This document shows, piece by piece, positions 1 to 12,530 of a stretch of 64,000 nt of DNA (positions are counted from its first letter, which is position 1; each line of letters opens with the position of its first letter). The DNA is taken from contig JASANE010030161.1 in NCBI GenBank assembly GCA_030248225.1, forward strand, positions 21,549 through 85,548, in the 5' to 3' direction. A program made the translations under genes and the position numbers. The notes below the pieces were generated by a model that saw nothing but the letters and a program-made list of their open reading frames with translations, was not told where the DNA came from and made no database searches. Source of the stretch: Trileptium ribeirensis (Eukaryota > Nematoda > Enoplea > Enoplida > Thoracostomopsidae).

Positions 1-859
1 GATAAAACGTTTTGGCTGGTGCATTATGGTGTAGTAATAATTTGCGTTGTTTCTCTGTTTCTTCATAATTGTGATAACGAAAATTGTACACTCTGTCAGT
101 TTACAACTGCTGCGAAAGTAGTGGAGATTAGATTTTCAAATCTAATCCCATGTTTCACATAAGGCATTGGCAGCCATTACCACACGTTTAAATCACATTA
201 CCATTTGTAATCGCACCGAACGGATACCGCGTGTAGTACAATTTCATAGGCTCCTGGTACATTATAGAAATGTACAATAACTTAACCAAGTTGCTTAACT
301 GGTTTAATCTGTGTTAAAATACCATTTGTTTTACGGACAAATCTTAAAAAATTACTTTTAGTAAAAACCGAAAAAAATGATGTTCATTGGGTATCATAGT
401 TGATTGGTTTATCCCCAGCTTAATATTTATTGCTAATGGTGATCAAATTAGCATCTGACAGAATACTGTGATTTTGTTTTAATACCTTTACAAATAATGT
501 AACTTACTGCTCCGTTTGCCTTGATTACAATGTATGGTGGTATATTGTGGGACTGAGTATATTGAAGGTCACAACAGTGAATTATGTTAGCTTCGCACAA
601 AATTTGATAAAAAATTTTTAGTCAAGCCTGGCACTCGCACAATGATAATCTCAGGAATTAATATACTGTATGTTATGACGAATTAATCCAATTTGTAGTT
701 TCTGGTGAAAAAGTTGTAATAATTATAGTTCTGCACGTTCGCCTATTGTTGACTTTAGTACTTAACAGCGACGATACACTATGAAAATTGTAAATTTCGA
801 AGCGATTTGCGTTTGCGATCCTTGAAAATGAAAAGTTTTGTTTACCTGTGGATTTAATA
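1..859. other. Non-coding stretch, nothing recognised
   Basis: AT-rich sequence without a convincing open frame, RNA gene or repeat that I can identify. Confidence 0.4.
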
Positions 860-1124
860 AATATTTTGTGTTAAACTCTTCTTCTTCCGGGCGCTGTTCC
901 CGCTTCGATGCAGGGTCGACGATTTGGGTCTTCTTCTTCCTTTTACTGGCTTCGTTGAAGATTTTTTCATGGTAGCAACTTTTGTTGAAGTACACACCCC
1001 GGTCGGCCTGTCGTGGTACCTGTCGCCGGGGCGGGGCCGCGTTCAGTTCACCCCGCTTGAGCGGGGAGTTTCCAGGGGTACCACGAAAAGGAACGGACAT
1101 CACCCAAATATTTTGTGTTAAACT
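860..1124 (-). mobile_element. Short GC-rich retroposed insert flanked by 18-bp direct repeats
   Basis: An 18-bp direct repeat, AATATTTTGTGTTAAACT, occurs at 860-877 and again at 1107-1124. It brackets 229 bp that are far more GC-rich than the surroundings. Read on the minus strand, the insert ends in GAA-rich sequence next to the repeat, as expected for a truncated LINE or retroposed transcript with a simple-repeat tail and a target-site duplication. An open frame runs through it on the minus strand (ending at 762) with a Lys/Arg/Glu-rich stretch, but I do not recognise the product. The insert also contains the palindrome CCCCGCTTGAGCGGGG. A chance repeat is unlikely at this length; the source element is unknown. 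Confidence 0.5.
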
Positions 1125-2269
1125 ACTTCATATATATATTGATAGGCATTTGTAAATATTGGCGATTTTTTTGTGGATTGCAGCCATTCTATGATTGGTT
1201 AACTGCAAAAACGCAATGGCCTGGTGACGGGGTTAATGACCAAAACGTGTCTCGAGTCCACGATGCATTGCATGCGGAAGTGAGTTAACTTTGAATATTC
1301 GCGTAGAGCTGCAGCGTCAGTGCTTTGGTCTGCAGGCTATTTTTCTTAGATTAATCGCATGTGAATCAAGACAAAGAACATGAAGCCTTAACAGCTGTGA
1401 AGCGTCGGCAATTCTTGTGGTTTCGCTAAAATAATTAGCTGTATCTTTCTCAATTTTACAACGTCCGTGTCTTTAAAACAGATGCAAATTAATTTTAGTC
1501 TACTAATAATGCTAATCTCTGTATTTTTGACACTGACAGTTTCAAATCAGACTAGAAGTTCGACAGATGTCTAGGTAAATGTCTATAGAAGCTCATCGGC
1601 CGACCAATTCCTAATAACCATGACAATTGGATTTTAATTAATGATACTTGAAAAATTAAACAATAAGAAGGAAAGCAGAATTCCAGATCCTGAATCTTAG
1701 CTACGCAATAAACACATCCATATTTTAACCACAAAACCTGAGATATGGAAAGAAATAAAAAATTTAAACAGTGGACGTCGCACGTTTAGCTTTGACAACC
1801 CAAAATGATAAGAAGTTATGGCTGGGGAACATCATATTTGCTGCAATGTTGTTTCTTTAAATCTGTTGGTTTAATATAAAATAGCGTATATTTTCTAAAA
1901 TTTAATGCACTGAAGACAAAGCGGCAGTTGGAATTCAGTGAACTAGAATAATTGTAATACTGAACGAGCCTACTATAATTAAAACATGTTTTCGCTGGCT
2001 TTTGCTTTCAGCAGTGCCACAATCGGACCTGGCCCAGCTACATCAATCAATCTGTATTCAATCAAATAGAATACTTCGCTTTCGGCGAAACCCTTATGCC
2101 TCGTCAATGGAATAAATATCGAACTGGTACCTGTGCTTTGGTATACTTTTCTTTTAGTGTGGTAGTTACATCTCATAGCTTTAGGATTATTCATATTGGG
2201 GCTGAATATATGGGAGTACCGAGAGTTGCGTGAAGTAAACAATCGATCTTGAGCTTAGGTCTTTGCATA
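1125..2269. other. Non-coding stretch, nothing recognised
   Basis: AT-rich; no supported gene, RNA or repeat seen. Confidence 0.35.
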
Positions 2270-3600
2270 CATTTTATTGTCACCGCGGAGTTCCTCGTCG
2301 ACAACGTTTTTGGCTACAGGTCCCCATGTCTCAGCACCGTACGCGGCGGCGCTGAATACTAAGACAGAAAAGTTGTTCTCATTCATGATTCTCGCTGCCC
2401 CAATTGGACCCTTTGAGACTTTTGATATGGCTGGTTCGCCTTAAAAGCTTTGCTTTGAGTCCAGATATGTGTGCGTTGAAACTGAGTGACGGATGAAACG
2501 TTACACCAAGGTATTTCCGGTTTTATTCATTTTGGTTCTTTGGCCACACGTCTACAATTCCAAACTTCTTGAGAAATCATTCATCAGCGTGCTCAACAGA
2601 ATTGCTTCTTTGATATTTTTCCTCGGCTACTGCTTTTGAACGATCTGTAGCTGCAACTGCAATATCATCTGCAGACATGTACATTAGCACTCCTTCAAGA
2701 ACGGATACATCATTTATCATAATTGCAAAGATGACCGGCGACAAAACTTTACCTTATGGGAGTTCTTCAGGGAATCTATTGTAGTAACTGAGTTGGTCCA
2801 CATATTTTTCGTGGTTGTATCTCTGTAACAAGAACGACTTGACCCGACGAACTAAACACATTGGTAGGCCCATGTCCCGCATCGTGTTACGAAAGTTGTA
2901 TTTCCAAACCCCATCAAATGCAAGTGAAAAAATCTATGAAGCACATCACTCTTCTTTCCATTTTCTTGTCATAAAAGCCATTTAAGACATTTTGAGTTAG
3001 ACGGTGAATTTGATCTGCCGTTGAGCGAAGTTTTTTGAAACTAGCTTGGTTGACATTAAATTTTTGCTGCCTGTCGATAAGGTATACCATTCGTTCCTAC
3101 ATTGTATGTTCCATGATTTTGCAGAGACTGCTCGTTAATGCAATAGGTCTGAAAGCGGAAATCTTTTCGCATGTTTTACCACTCTTGAGGATAGGCACTA
3201 TGGAAGCCTTCTTCAGCGATGAAGGAACGTCGCCATTCGTCAAGGAGCAATTAAATAGCTTCGACAGAGCATCTTCAGCAGCATCCCCCAAATGCTTCAA
3301 CATTTTATTGTAGACTCCATCAGGACCAGCAGTCTTTCCGATTTTAAGTCTGCCTGTGGTTGCTTGAACTTCTCGTCTGGTTATGATTCGGCAGCGTCGT
3401 TTATCAGCTTCTTAGTGGTTACATTTATGTCTAAGTTTTCTCACCAAAAGTTTTTTATATAGGCGGTCTTCAAGAGTCTTGGACAGAGTGCCTATCTTAC
3501 ACTCTGAGCAACTGAGGCGCTTTTGCCACGTCTGTTCGTAGCGTTATTCCATTGTGTTCTAAGTGCTTGCTTCGTATCGCATTTGCTATCGCACCGTCCG
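2270..3600 (-). pseudogene. Decayed non-LTR retrotransposon reverse transcriptase
   Basis: The minus strand carries a broken reverse transcriptase of Jockey/CR1/I-type. Between about 3390 and 3097 one frame shows the usual pre-catalytic region: a G-K-T-A-G-P-D-G-V stretch, then 'PSSLKKASIVPILKSG', then 'FRPIALTSSLCKIMEHT'. Farther on, in other frames, a 'MSADDIAVA' box (about 2660-2690) corresponds to the catalytic [FY]xDD motif, and 'KYLGVTFHPSLSF' (about 2480-2520) to the post-catalytic region. Several stop codons and frameshifts separate these blocks, so it is dead. It differs clearly in sequence from the intact element at 50.8-54.7 kb, so it belongs to another family. Endonuclease and ORF1 parts were not found. 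Confidence 0.8.
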
Positions 3601-6600
3601 TCGCATTGATCGCGGCATGAAACTTTTAGTGATTAGCATTGCGATCCAGTTCTTCACTGGCAAGCTTTCTCCAGGCTTCTGTTTTCGTCTCAATTCAATG
3701 TGTTTATGGAACTTGTATCAAATTGTTGAAAAGGAAAGAATGGAATTCCCTTCAACAGTTCTCAGTTGTGCAACAAAATTCAACTTTTTTGTCGCTGTCA
3801 TTCTTTAATTCATCACTAGATCGATGGGTTCCGCAAATTTTGTATTCGCCATATAAAAAATCCAATTATGTACTCGGATTTGCGCTTGCGCCATACCAAC
3901 GATTTCCTGCTTAAATTCTTATAAACCAACTATATTGTATACATTGGTTTTGGCCATTTGGGTTCCGCAAAGTTGTATAGGTTAACTCTTAACCAAAGGC
4001 ACGGACTCTAAGAATGAATAGCACCTCACTAACTTAGCTGTTGTGCAATTTTTGTTGAAGCAGCACTATTTTCGAGCTACGGGCTAAAAGTTTAAAAAAC
4101 ACACGAAAACAGTGAAATTTTCAAAGTGAGTTTCTCGCGTATTGGATGTAAACCATGCGCTCATGTAGTTATTTAACTCTTAAGCGCGTCCAGACCCATT
4201 GTTTTGAACCTTCCCTGAGTGTGTGGTTAACACGTGGGGCAGTTCACTTGCTAAAAATATTAATTGTTGCACCAAATATAGTCAAATTTTGTCGCCTATT
4301 CAATTATTTTGATGTATGGAGAAGTATAGAATTGGTGTATAGGTTTTCGGGTTGCTGACCACTATGAAGCAATTGTATTTTAGTTAATACATTTAATACT
4401 ACAAACGCTTGGGGTCTAGAGTATGGAACATAACCCCTTATATTATAATTTTTTGACAGTTATCGGTCAAATTTCAAAGAATTTCCCGTTTTGGTCATTG
4501 GCGAAAAAAGCAAATGGTCCAACGGTTTTTATATGTTATGAATATTGGCGGAATGTTCCCTTGATGTATATACTTATGGCGTAATATTGTCTTCAGTGTC
4601 TTTAAAGGGATCTCAGCAAACCCAATTTTGTACTTTGAAATAACCGCTCACTCCATTTCCTCTTGCTGTACGAATAACTAGTTAAAGTACTCTGTACGCT
4701 TGTCCTCATGCTGTCATGCTTGTCTTTGTTTTAGAACTGATTGATGATATATTACCGTGTTTTACGCGTAAAATCATATTTGTCATTTGTAAGTTGGTGT
4801 TAAAAGCTCGAAACTTTCGCGAAATCATTTTAAATTTGAAGAGATTATAATTTCCGCAATTTGGATGCTTCTGTTTCATTGTACTATTTTAACGACTCAT
4901 TGGTAGGGGTTACTCCAGACAGGGAAACTCGGGAGGCGGAAATGACGGAATACTGGAAATTCAGTATCAAAACGGGAAATCGCTAACCAAGGTAGAAAAG
5001 GGGAAAATTAAAATCGAATGGATAACTATTTTTGCTTGTCAGTATTGCTTTCTTTTATATGATTTTGAAGCGGGCTGAGGTAGCTCAATTTTGAACTTTG
5101 AAATAGCCGCTGATCACAGATTAGCGTGCTCTGTTTCTGCTCAGTACCAACTGTATTGTGCTTTGCCATAGTATGTATTGTATAAATTTCTAAGTTTAAC
5201 AAAAAATTGGTCTTATAATCTCGCTGTGTTTGAAAATCATGAAATACAACCAACGTATCCTTTTCTGTTATCAGTGTTTATGAATAATTAAAACTGTCAT
5301 TTTGCTTTTTTAGGCTTGCTCACTAACGAATTAATCTCCCAAATGACAAGCGTTGTCGCATCGTCCATTTCCGGCAGTGAACACCTCTTGAAGCTCTGTA
5401 TTTATTCAGGCGTATGTCAAGGTCTCCTTTTTTAACTTTAATAAATTTTATCCAGCATATTCTATTAATTCCGGACATTAAAAATCAAGCATCGCGCATG
5501 CTAATTTTTTTTGGCAGATGTATAGCATCTCACGTTTGCTTATAATGTTATCGAAATTCAGCAGCTATATCTAATACCCGATTTAGTTCTGTTCCGAGCC
5601 TTGTGAGATGCATTTTGGTTCACCTCATTGACTTCCAGTTGTGCTTGCAAATTAATAAGAATTGAGTATCGGCTATGTAAATCAACGGCAATGCATACTA
5701 AATACGGCTTACGACTGAACGCCGATCAAACGGAAATGATAGTACCTCAAAGTCAAACGACATACACACCAACAATAATTCTCTTGAGTACGTCGCTAGA
5801 AAACAGTACAAACATCCTTTGCGTTTAGTTCTACAAAGGCAGCGGGGCGTCTGTAGTTATAAAGTTCAAAGAGTTGAGCTTTGAATAGCAATGTCGTTGA
5901 AACTCGTCTCATTCATTCCCAAGTTAATATATTTCATCCGACATCAAGGATAAACTGAATATATATGCTGTGCTTTTTTTCTATATTTGCACGAAATATA
6001 GAGGGTAAAGTTTTATTTGTCTAATCGGTATACTGAAGCTAAAACTTGGCAATAATTTATTAATTTTAAGGTTTAGGAAGGCAACAAATAGTAGAGGTAC
6101 AGTTATCGAGAAATTGACAGCCGTTCGCTCGAAGTTTGGTCTTGGCTCGTTTAAAAACGGAATGGAATTTTTATTTTTAATTTTACTTTTGAAATGTTTA
6201 GAGATCATATCGGTCGGAATACGGAACCATTCTTGGCAAATTCTGTGTAAAACTTTTTTGCTGTGTTTCGGTATTTTTATATTCACTTTAGCATGACTCG
6301 ACGGTTGGTCCGCTTTTGAAAACCTTTGGATTTGACAACGGTCATAATCCACCATATGGTTCAATGGTTATGATTGAACTGTACCAGTCGCTAGTTGATG
6401 AACAATTTTTTGTTAAGGCAAGTTTCTACAAAATATTCATTTTAATATAACCTACAATTTCCCAGTTTGAAGATAATTCTCATTTTAATATAACCTGCAA
6501 TTTCCCCATTTGAAGATAATTCTCATGACACTGTTTTAGGCAGTGCTAATATATCAAGATTACTTTGACCACTGAGTCGAAACGTCTAAGTGATTCGGCT

Positions 6601-7429
6601 CTACTGGAATAAACAAATTTCAGAATTTGCCCTGACAAATTTTAGAAACTCTAAACGTTCGTTTTTTCATCTTCAGGTACCTACATGCTTATACTTTAGG
6701 TCGATTTGATTAATGTTTTCCTAGTCTGCTTTAAGCTATATATGCGTCCCATATTGGTACAATTTATGCGTCGGTAACATTAAGATGACCCCACAAGCCA
6801 TTGTATTTTGTGATTACCAATATCTAATCGCAAACCCTTTTTTACGGAAAAACGCTGAATTTTATTCGGGTTTTCGCTAACCAAAAATTAGCAAAGTCAA
6901 ATCCAAGCACCAGAATTATACCATGTGTTCGAACAGAATTTCGGCGTTTTCAATATGCAGAAATTCGGTTCCCTAATACCTGATCATTCAAATTTTTATT
7001 GTTCAGTGTTCACGAGCAAATTTATTGCAAAATTGTCGTATAAAAATAAGCAAATCAAACCTACATTTAAGCTTTTGGTGTTCGTGAATAAAACCAGTTT
7101 TATTTCAAATTCTACAAATAATTTTCGTTATCAAAAATTTGGGTGGTTTTGCTAGAATTTTCGCGAACACAAAATGGTAAGATTTCAGTCGCACGCACTG
7201 TGTTCCCGAGCAGTTTTGCTTCGAATTTCAATTCATCAGGAAACGTTCCATAGCAATTTTCTTTGCAAAATTACAAAATAGGATGGTTGGCGGGTCACCT
7301 TAAGTTTAGTCGCGCATTATGCTTTATAAATTGTTTGGTAACACTATAATTTTGAATCTTAAACCATCAAAATTCAGTTGGATTTTTTGAATCTGTCGAA
7401 GAAGTCTCTTCAAATGTTTCTATTTGGTT
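3601..7429. other. Long stretch without a supported gene
   Basis: About 3.8 kb of AT-rich DNA with only short, unconvincing open frames. The one structure seen is a direct duplication of about 50 bp at 6431-6530 (two copies of a block beginning CATTTTAATATAACCT). Confidence 0.35.
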
Positions 7430-8290
7430 ATTGAAACTGAGCGAGCGGGGTTTCCATTGAGAGTGCTAGCGGGAAATCATGAAAATTCCTTTTTGTCTGT
7501 TTTTGTCATTTGGATGAATTTCGCGCAAATTTTTTATTCTATAGCAAAGGTGATGCGGGTGTGCCTCTTAGTTGAACGCGAACAGCTTCGACCCCTCTTT
7601 GGCGTAACAAATGGCAAAAACAGGCTTTTTAAGAGTTTTTGCCAAATATGGCCTTACGGGTACCAGTGTTTCGTAGCCTATATTTCGCGACACACCCTTC
7701 GCATAAAAAAAGTCGAGGCCACCTGCAGAATCAGTTCATCGAGATCTACAAATTTGATGACCATGACTTTTTGTCGGACCGATGCCTGGCGTGCTGTGGG
7801 GCCGAATATGGTTCGTCGACCCAGTGCCAGAAATAGCGATTGTTAAATTTTCGGCATGTTATTACGTGTTTTTACTTTGCAACAAGTGCCTGTTAGATTA
7901 TCAAGCATGCTGTGCACGATGGTTTTGTCATTTAGTGTCCAACTTGACTATATTATACCTTTTCATATGTTTTCTAGGGTTTTACGCTCAACGAACCCGA
8001 TATCCAACATGTAGTGAATTTTCATTTGTTTTGTTATTTATTGCTTGTAGGGCATTAAGAATGGTCTATATAAAGGTTTTTCTGAATATGATGGCTTGGT
8101 TATGTAGAGTCCATCACGGATATTTCGCACCTTTTCAGATGTTTTCAATGGATTTAGGGTCATGGAAGCCTATAGAACATAGTCTGTCTTCGGTAGGTCG
8201 GTGACGTATTGCGTACGGTGCATGAAGTTTATATAGGTTTTTATGTATGCTGAATACGATGGTGTAAAATTTTTCTACACTAGTTATAGG
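7430..8290 (+). repeat. Dispersed repeat family A, copy 1
   Basis: This block recurs in the window at 19.9 kb, 58.5 kb, 60.6 kb and, inverted, at 63.85 kb. It starts with a TTGAAACNGAGCGAGNGG-like sequence. It contains conserved blocks around 'TTAGTTGAACGCGAACAG', 'ACGGGTACCAGT' and 'CCAGAAATAG', and a 3' part with repeated 'CTGAATACGATGG...TTATCTAGAGTCCA' segments. Open frames of up to 140 codons occur, but they are not conserved between copies, so I treat it as non-coding. No terminal inverted repeat, poly-A or target duplication was found, so the class is unknown. Confidence 0.6.
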
Positions 8291-9862
8291 TCAGTATAGG
8301 TTGTTTTTGCAATATTGCTTTGTAACAACTTACTCTACGTGTAACATTGATTTAACATCAAATATTGCTTTAACTTAAATATTTTAGGTATAACTAAAGG
8401 ATATTTTTCTTAAAGGTGATTTTTGTATTTATGAGGTCAGGTCAGTCACATAAGATGACTGTATCATGTTTTTTGTGGTACGTAGGACTATTTAGGGCGT
8501 GTATATAGCATTTTCCTTGAATAAAGAATGTATTATTTTTTCGAGAACTATGTGTAAAACATTGGGTATTTTCAAATTTCGTTGGGTAAATACCCCGTAA
8601 AATACCCAAAAAACCATGCTTCGATGGGTTAAGGGTCAAAGGGGTTTTACGGTTTTCGATAAGTGAGTATTTCGGTAGCTAAGGGTGTTTATTTTTATCA
8701 AACTATAACATTTTCATTGTGGATCGTTACGCCGTAGATTGATCCTTACCACAGTATAATGAGCAACATTATTGAACTCTTGAGCCCGTTACGGAAATTA
8801 GAGTAAAATAGCTTTTTTGAACCAAATTCATGAAACCCTGCCCACGGGTGAGCACGCATGGGAGTGTGTCTGATCGAGTATGGATTGACTGAGTGCTTTT
8901 AACCTTGATGAAATTAGAGTCATTCTTTATGGATAATCGTGCATTTACTGTTGTATAGCTATATGATAACTGTATATCTGCTATTGCTATTGTATCTCCT
9001 GTATGTACACCTTTAAATATCCGCACATATACCGTCATCGTGTATTTTCCTGTTTACCATTGCGTACCCGTGAGTTTGTTGTAGTATATTGCGTTTGTTG
9101 CAGTATATTTATTCTTGTGACATGTTAAAAGGGAATTATTAGTGTTGCTAAGAACCATTGTGGAACTTTTGATGTTTGGCAGTAAATAATCTAGCGAATC
9201 ATACTGAAACCAGTGTCTCGCCAGTGGATCTATTGTACACACCTAAGTATATGGTCTTCTTTGGTTAACTCTTTTAACGCATAGCTAAAGCACGATCAGG
9301 ACGACATGGTCGACATACATGTGGGTGGTACTTTATGAGTATTGCCATCTTTTGCCGCTTAGGTTTTCCAATAAGTCATGTCGAATCCATAACTGTAATT
9401 AATGCGAGACTAAACTTTGTATACGCCCAGCAATAATCCTCTTTTGTCATCCCCAAAAAAATCGGTAATCGAACATTTTTGGTGATCCTATATCCATCTT
9501 CAAACGGTTTAAAAATATTTACGCCACGAGTTTAAAAAGCGTATAAATAATGTTACCGAACATTTTAATGAAATTGTTAAGTTGCTGTTGAAGATACTTT
9601 TACAGAATTTTAATTTGGGGCTTGTCATTCGGGAACAGTCAAACCACAGCCCGAGCTCAAATTTTGTTAACAAACAAACATGCAGACTAGGTATCGATTG
9701 TTGTTCGCGAACTTTGAATAAGTTATGCGAGTGCGATATTTAATCCAATTTAATTATAATAATGAAACACGTCACTGTTCGCGAACAGACGACCCTCTTT
9801 TCCGCGCACATGGCTACATGCGAGATTTAATTTGATTTAGTCAGAATAATATTAAACGTAAC
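8291..9862. other. Non-coding stretch before the transposon, with TTCGCGAA palindromes at its end
   Basis: No supported gene. The last part holds TTCGCGAA at 9704-9711 and the perfect 14-bp palindrome CTGTTCGCGAACAG at 9775-9788, both echoed beyond the right end of the neighbouring element. Confidence 0.35.
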
Positions 9863-9870
9863 TCGTCGTC

Positions 9871-10140
9871 GATCTGAGCAAAAAACGCAATATATGTATT
9901 TGGTCATTTTGTGAAATTTAGTACTACTGTGTACATCTCGGCGAGATCTAGCGATCTGAACAGAAAACACAAAGCGGAGAGCGATATTATCGAGTTATAA
10001 TCGATACAATAAATAAGGCAGATCAACACAGTAGTGCAGCAAAAAACGCAATGATAATGCGTCTTTTGCTCAGATTGTGTTAAATACAATGTCATATAAT
10101 ACAAAAAACGCAATGAGCATTTTGTCTTCTGCTCAGATCG
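9871..10140. promoter_or_regulatory. Left cluster of subterminal motif copies
   Basis: Six copies of a motif close to GATCTGAGCAAAAAACGCAA in alternating orientation: 9871, 9953, 10037, 10056 (reverse), 10102 and 10121 (reverse). The pairs at 10037/10056 and 10102/10121 form inverted repeats. Such clusters near both ends of DNA transposons usually bind the transposase; that role is inferred. Confidence 0.5.
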
Positions 10141-10204
10141 CCAAATACGACATTGTTGATTTGCTTCAGTGTATTTCTACGTAAAGAAGATGCTTATTTA
10201 ACCC

Positions 10205-10385
10205 TTTAGCCGCCCCATTACGGTGTCTACCGACTCACCGTACCCTAACGTAATGCATACTGTGAAATACGTTTAGCCGATATAGTTGCGATGTCTGCCG
10301 GCTCATTGCGCACTGTACTTAAACGTATAGTCTCATCGTCCCGATTAGCCGTCCTCTCGTGGTGTCTTCCGGCTCACCACATGCC
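10205..10385. repeat. Three tandem hairpin units with a conserved 10-nt loop
   Basis: Three units about 70 bp apart each start with TTAGCCG and contain a hairpin. Stem 10219-10225/10236-10242 is TACGGTG with CACCGTA. Stem 10287-10293/10304-10310 pairs with two G-U wobbles. Stem 10359-10364/10375-10380 is GTGGTG with CACCAC. The loops are TCTACCGACT, TCTGCCGGCT and TCTTCCGGCT. The stems differ in sequence yet keep pairing, while the loop is conserved, which suggests selection on structure. The units sit inside the left part of the putative transposon. Function is unknown: structured RNA or single-strand DNA binding site are both possible. Confidence 0.5.
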
Positions 10386-10959
10386 AGTATTAATGGGGTG
10401 TCCTAGGATTTGATCTAAGTAGCTGTATACAAAGTAATTTTATTTGTTATTTCTTATATAGCGGACAGAAAGTCAGCTTTATAGGCTTATTCCAATGCAT
10501 GCTAGTAAGGCTAATGCTTCACGCTTCATGAGGGACTCTATTTAGTATTATGATACTGGATACTTAGTTTTGGTCCAAATTTAAAACATCTTTTGTGTAT
10601 TCCCTTTGACCTATTTTACGTTATTATAACTAGAATATAATTGGAAAATTTCATTTCAAGGCCTACAAATCTGAATTGGATTATCGGATGCGGCTAATAT
10701 TTTTTGTTCTATGTAATTATTATTCCGCTTATACATGCTTAAAGATTAAAGTATACCTTTCCTTCCTTACCGAGCAAGGGTTAAATAGCAGCATTTTTCC
10801 TATAAGGTACTTATATTTAAAATTTAATTTTAAACTTTAGTTGGGATCTCGCCACTTGAGGCGCTTCGTGCAACCAAATCCTAGTATATACTCAGAAAAT
10901 TATCTGTAATTTCTAAGTCTCTGAATTTGTAGTGTCGTGTTTCAGATTACCATAAAATA

Positions 10960-11673
10960 ATGCCGTTAACTATGCTCACTGATAATTATTTTGAAATTGA
11001 TGATTACGTCTGGGTTTGTTGGAATAAAACCGGGTGGCTTGCTTTTGTGTCTGATGACAGTGATTTTCGATTTAAAACCAGAAAGCCAGGTAAAAACGAC
11101 GTGTTCGTGTATTTCTTCAGCGCAGACAATTATGTCTACAAACGTCCACAACAGCTTCGTAGTTTCAGCGATCCTTCCAGTGCAAAACTTTTCCTCAGAA
11201 AAGGTCAGAAGCCAGTTAGATGCCTTAGACAATGTATACTGTATGCCGCTGAAGCCAGCCATTACGAAATTTTATCATTGATTCACCGAATTATTGGAGC
11301 CTTGCCAGGAACTCCACCGTGTCTCATTGAAGCTCTTTTGCCGTCCAGAAAAAACATAAATAGACATTATATTGCGATTTGCGAAGCAGTTATGGCCAGC
11401 ATCGTGCACGATATAGAAAGCAACGCGGCTGTTGATGCTTTCTTCGGAAACGTCACTTCACCACAAACAGAAGTTAATACAGGGCAGCCTCCTTTGACTA
11501 ATTCCACATATGCATTCCAGCTCTTGTTAAATTACCACAGCGAACCATCATCTAACAGCAGTCCTCAGATATCAGTATTCAGCGATCACCAGCTAATGCT
11601 TTCGCCCCAATATGAGGCAAATTTGAATTCATCGTTCAATAGCACAAATAGCGAGGCGGCTGATACAGCAAAT
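10960..11673 (+). CDS. First exon of a gene with a PWWP-like domain, inside the putative transposon
   Basis: This is an open frame of 238 codons from an ATG, ending exactly at a consensus donor (AAT|GTAAGT at 11674). Residues about 10-70 resemble a PWWP/Tudor-type fold: 'DDYVWVCW' at the start, a second aromatic pair near residue 26, then the beta-strand pattern 'VFVYFFSADNYVY' followed by 'LRSF', which matches the family's V-x-F-F-x-x-x-x-Y block. A basic linker (residues 76-90) and a Ser/Asn-rich tail follow. PWWP domains bind methylated histone H3 and DNA, so a chromatin-targeting role is conceivable. A possible acceptor lies at 12530, in front of the open region leading to the DUF7869-type gene. 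Whether both parts form one protein cannot be settled here. The domain call is by eye and moderate. Confidence 0.45.
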
Positions 11674-12530
11674 GTAAGTTAATGAATTTAATAAAGTACA
11701 AGACTTAGATATCTTCAATACATGGATTTGATTGACTGGCATAACATACCTGGTTTACCCAAGGTCCCCCATGTCCCATAGAACCAGACGGAAACCCTTT
11801 ACGTACCCAAAAATAAAGCTTGCTAAGGCGCGTATTTCTATACCAAAATGATTCAAATCGCTCAGGAGTTGCCGAGTTATAAGCAAAAAGTCCTAAAAAA
11901 TAGCCCATTTTGGCCATGTACCCCTGGGTACCCCCCTTTGACCCGCTGTGGTGGGACCTGGGTGGGCTGAATTGGGACAAAACCTCCAAAAAGCACATCT
12001 AGAGTATTGTAGCTTTCATATGAGCCCTCACACGTCCATATCGGTTTACGTTGAGATAATGAAGTGCTGTTTACAGAGAAAAAAATAAACGAACGTCCAT
12101 CTTTTTCACAATAGTGCAGTCTAGTGAAAGTTCTTCGATTCCGAAGCTAGCGCTTCTACATCTCCGAATTCAATTACGTTTTGTTTAACTTACTCAGACA
12201 CATTTAGTTTATGATTTTCCAACGGTAGTTGGAATCTCGCCGATCGCTTCGGTATATATTTTCATCTGCTGATCAAAGGCAAGAACCAACGATAGTATGT
12301 CTCCCGAAGCCATTTTATTACTGTAAACGTGACTTGTGCCAATATCTGTAAAATAGCAAGAGGCACCCAGTGCATACCATGAGGTCTAGAATTTATATAA
12401 ATTAAAAAATTAATAATTTCTACTATATTACCTGCTGCACGTGTTTATAGTTATCAAATTTTAGCTATGGGCTACCTTGCTGCACCACTGAGTTACGCAT
12501 CGAGCTTACCAGTTGAATTTTATGTTTTAG
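11674..12530 (+). other. Probable intron between the PWWP-like exon and the DUF7869-type gene
   Basis: Bounded by GTAAGT at 11674 and a pyrimidine-rich TTTTATGTTTTAG acceptor ending at 12530. It holds no conserved coding sequence. A minus-strand open frame (11705-11998) is probably fortuitous or repeat-derived. Confidence 0.35.

Noticed and set aside
6431..6530. Direct duplication of about 50 bp as a possible regulatory array
   Set aside because: Only two copies; more simply a local tandem duplication.
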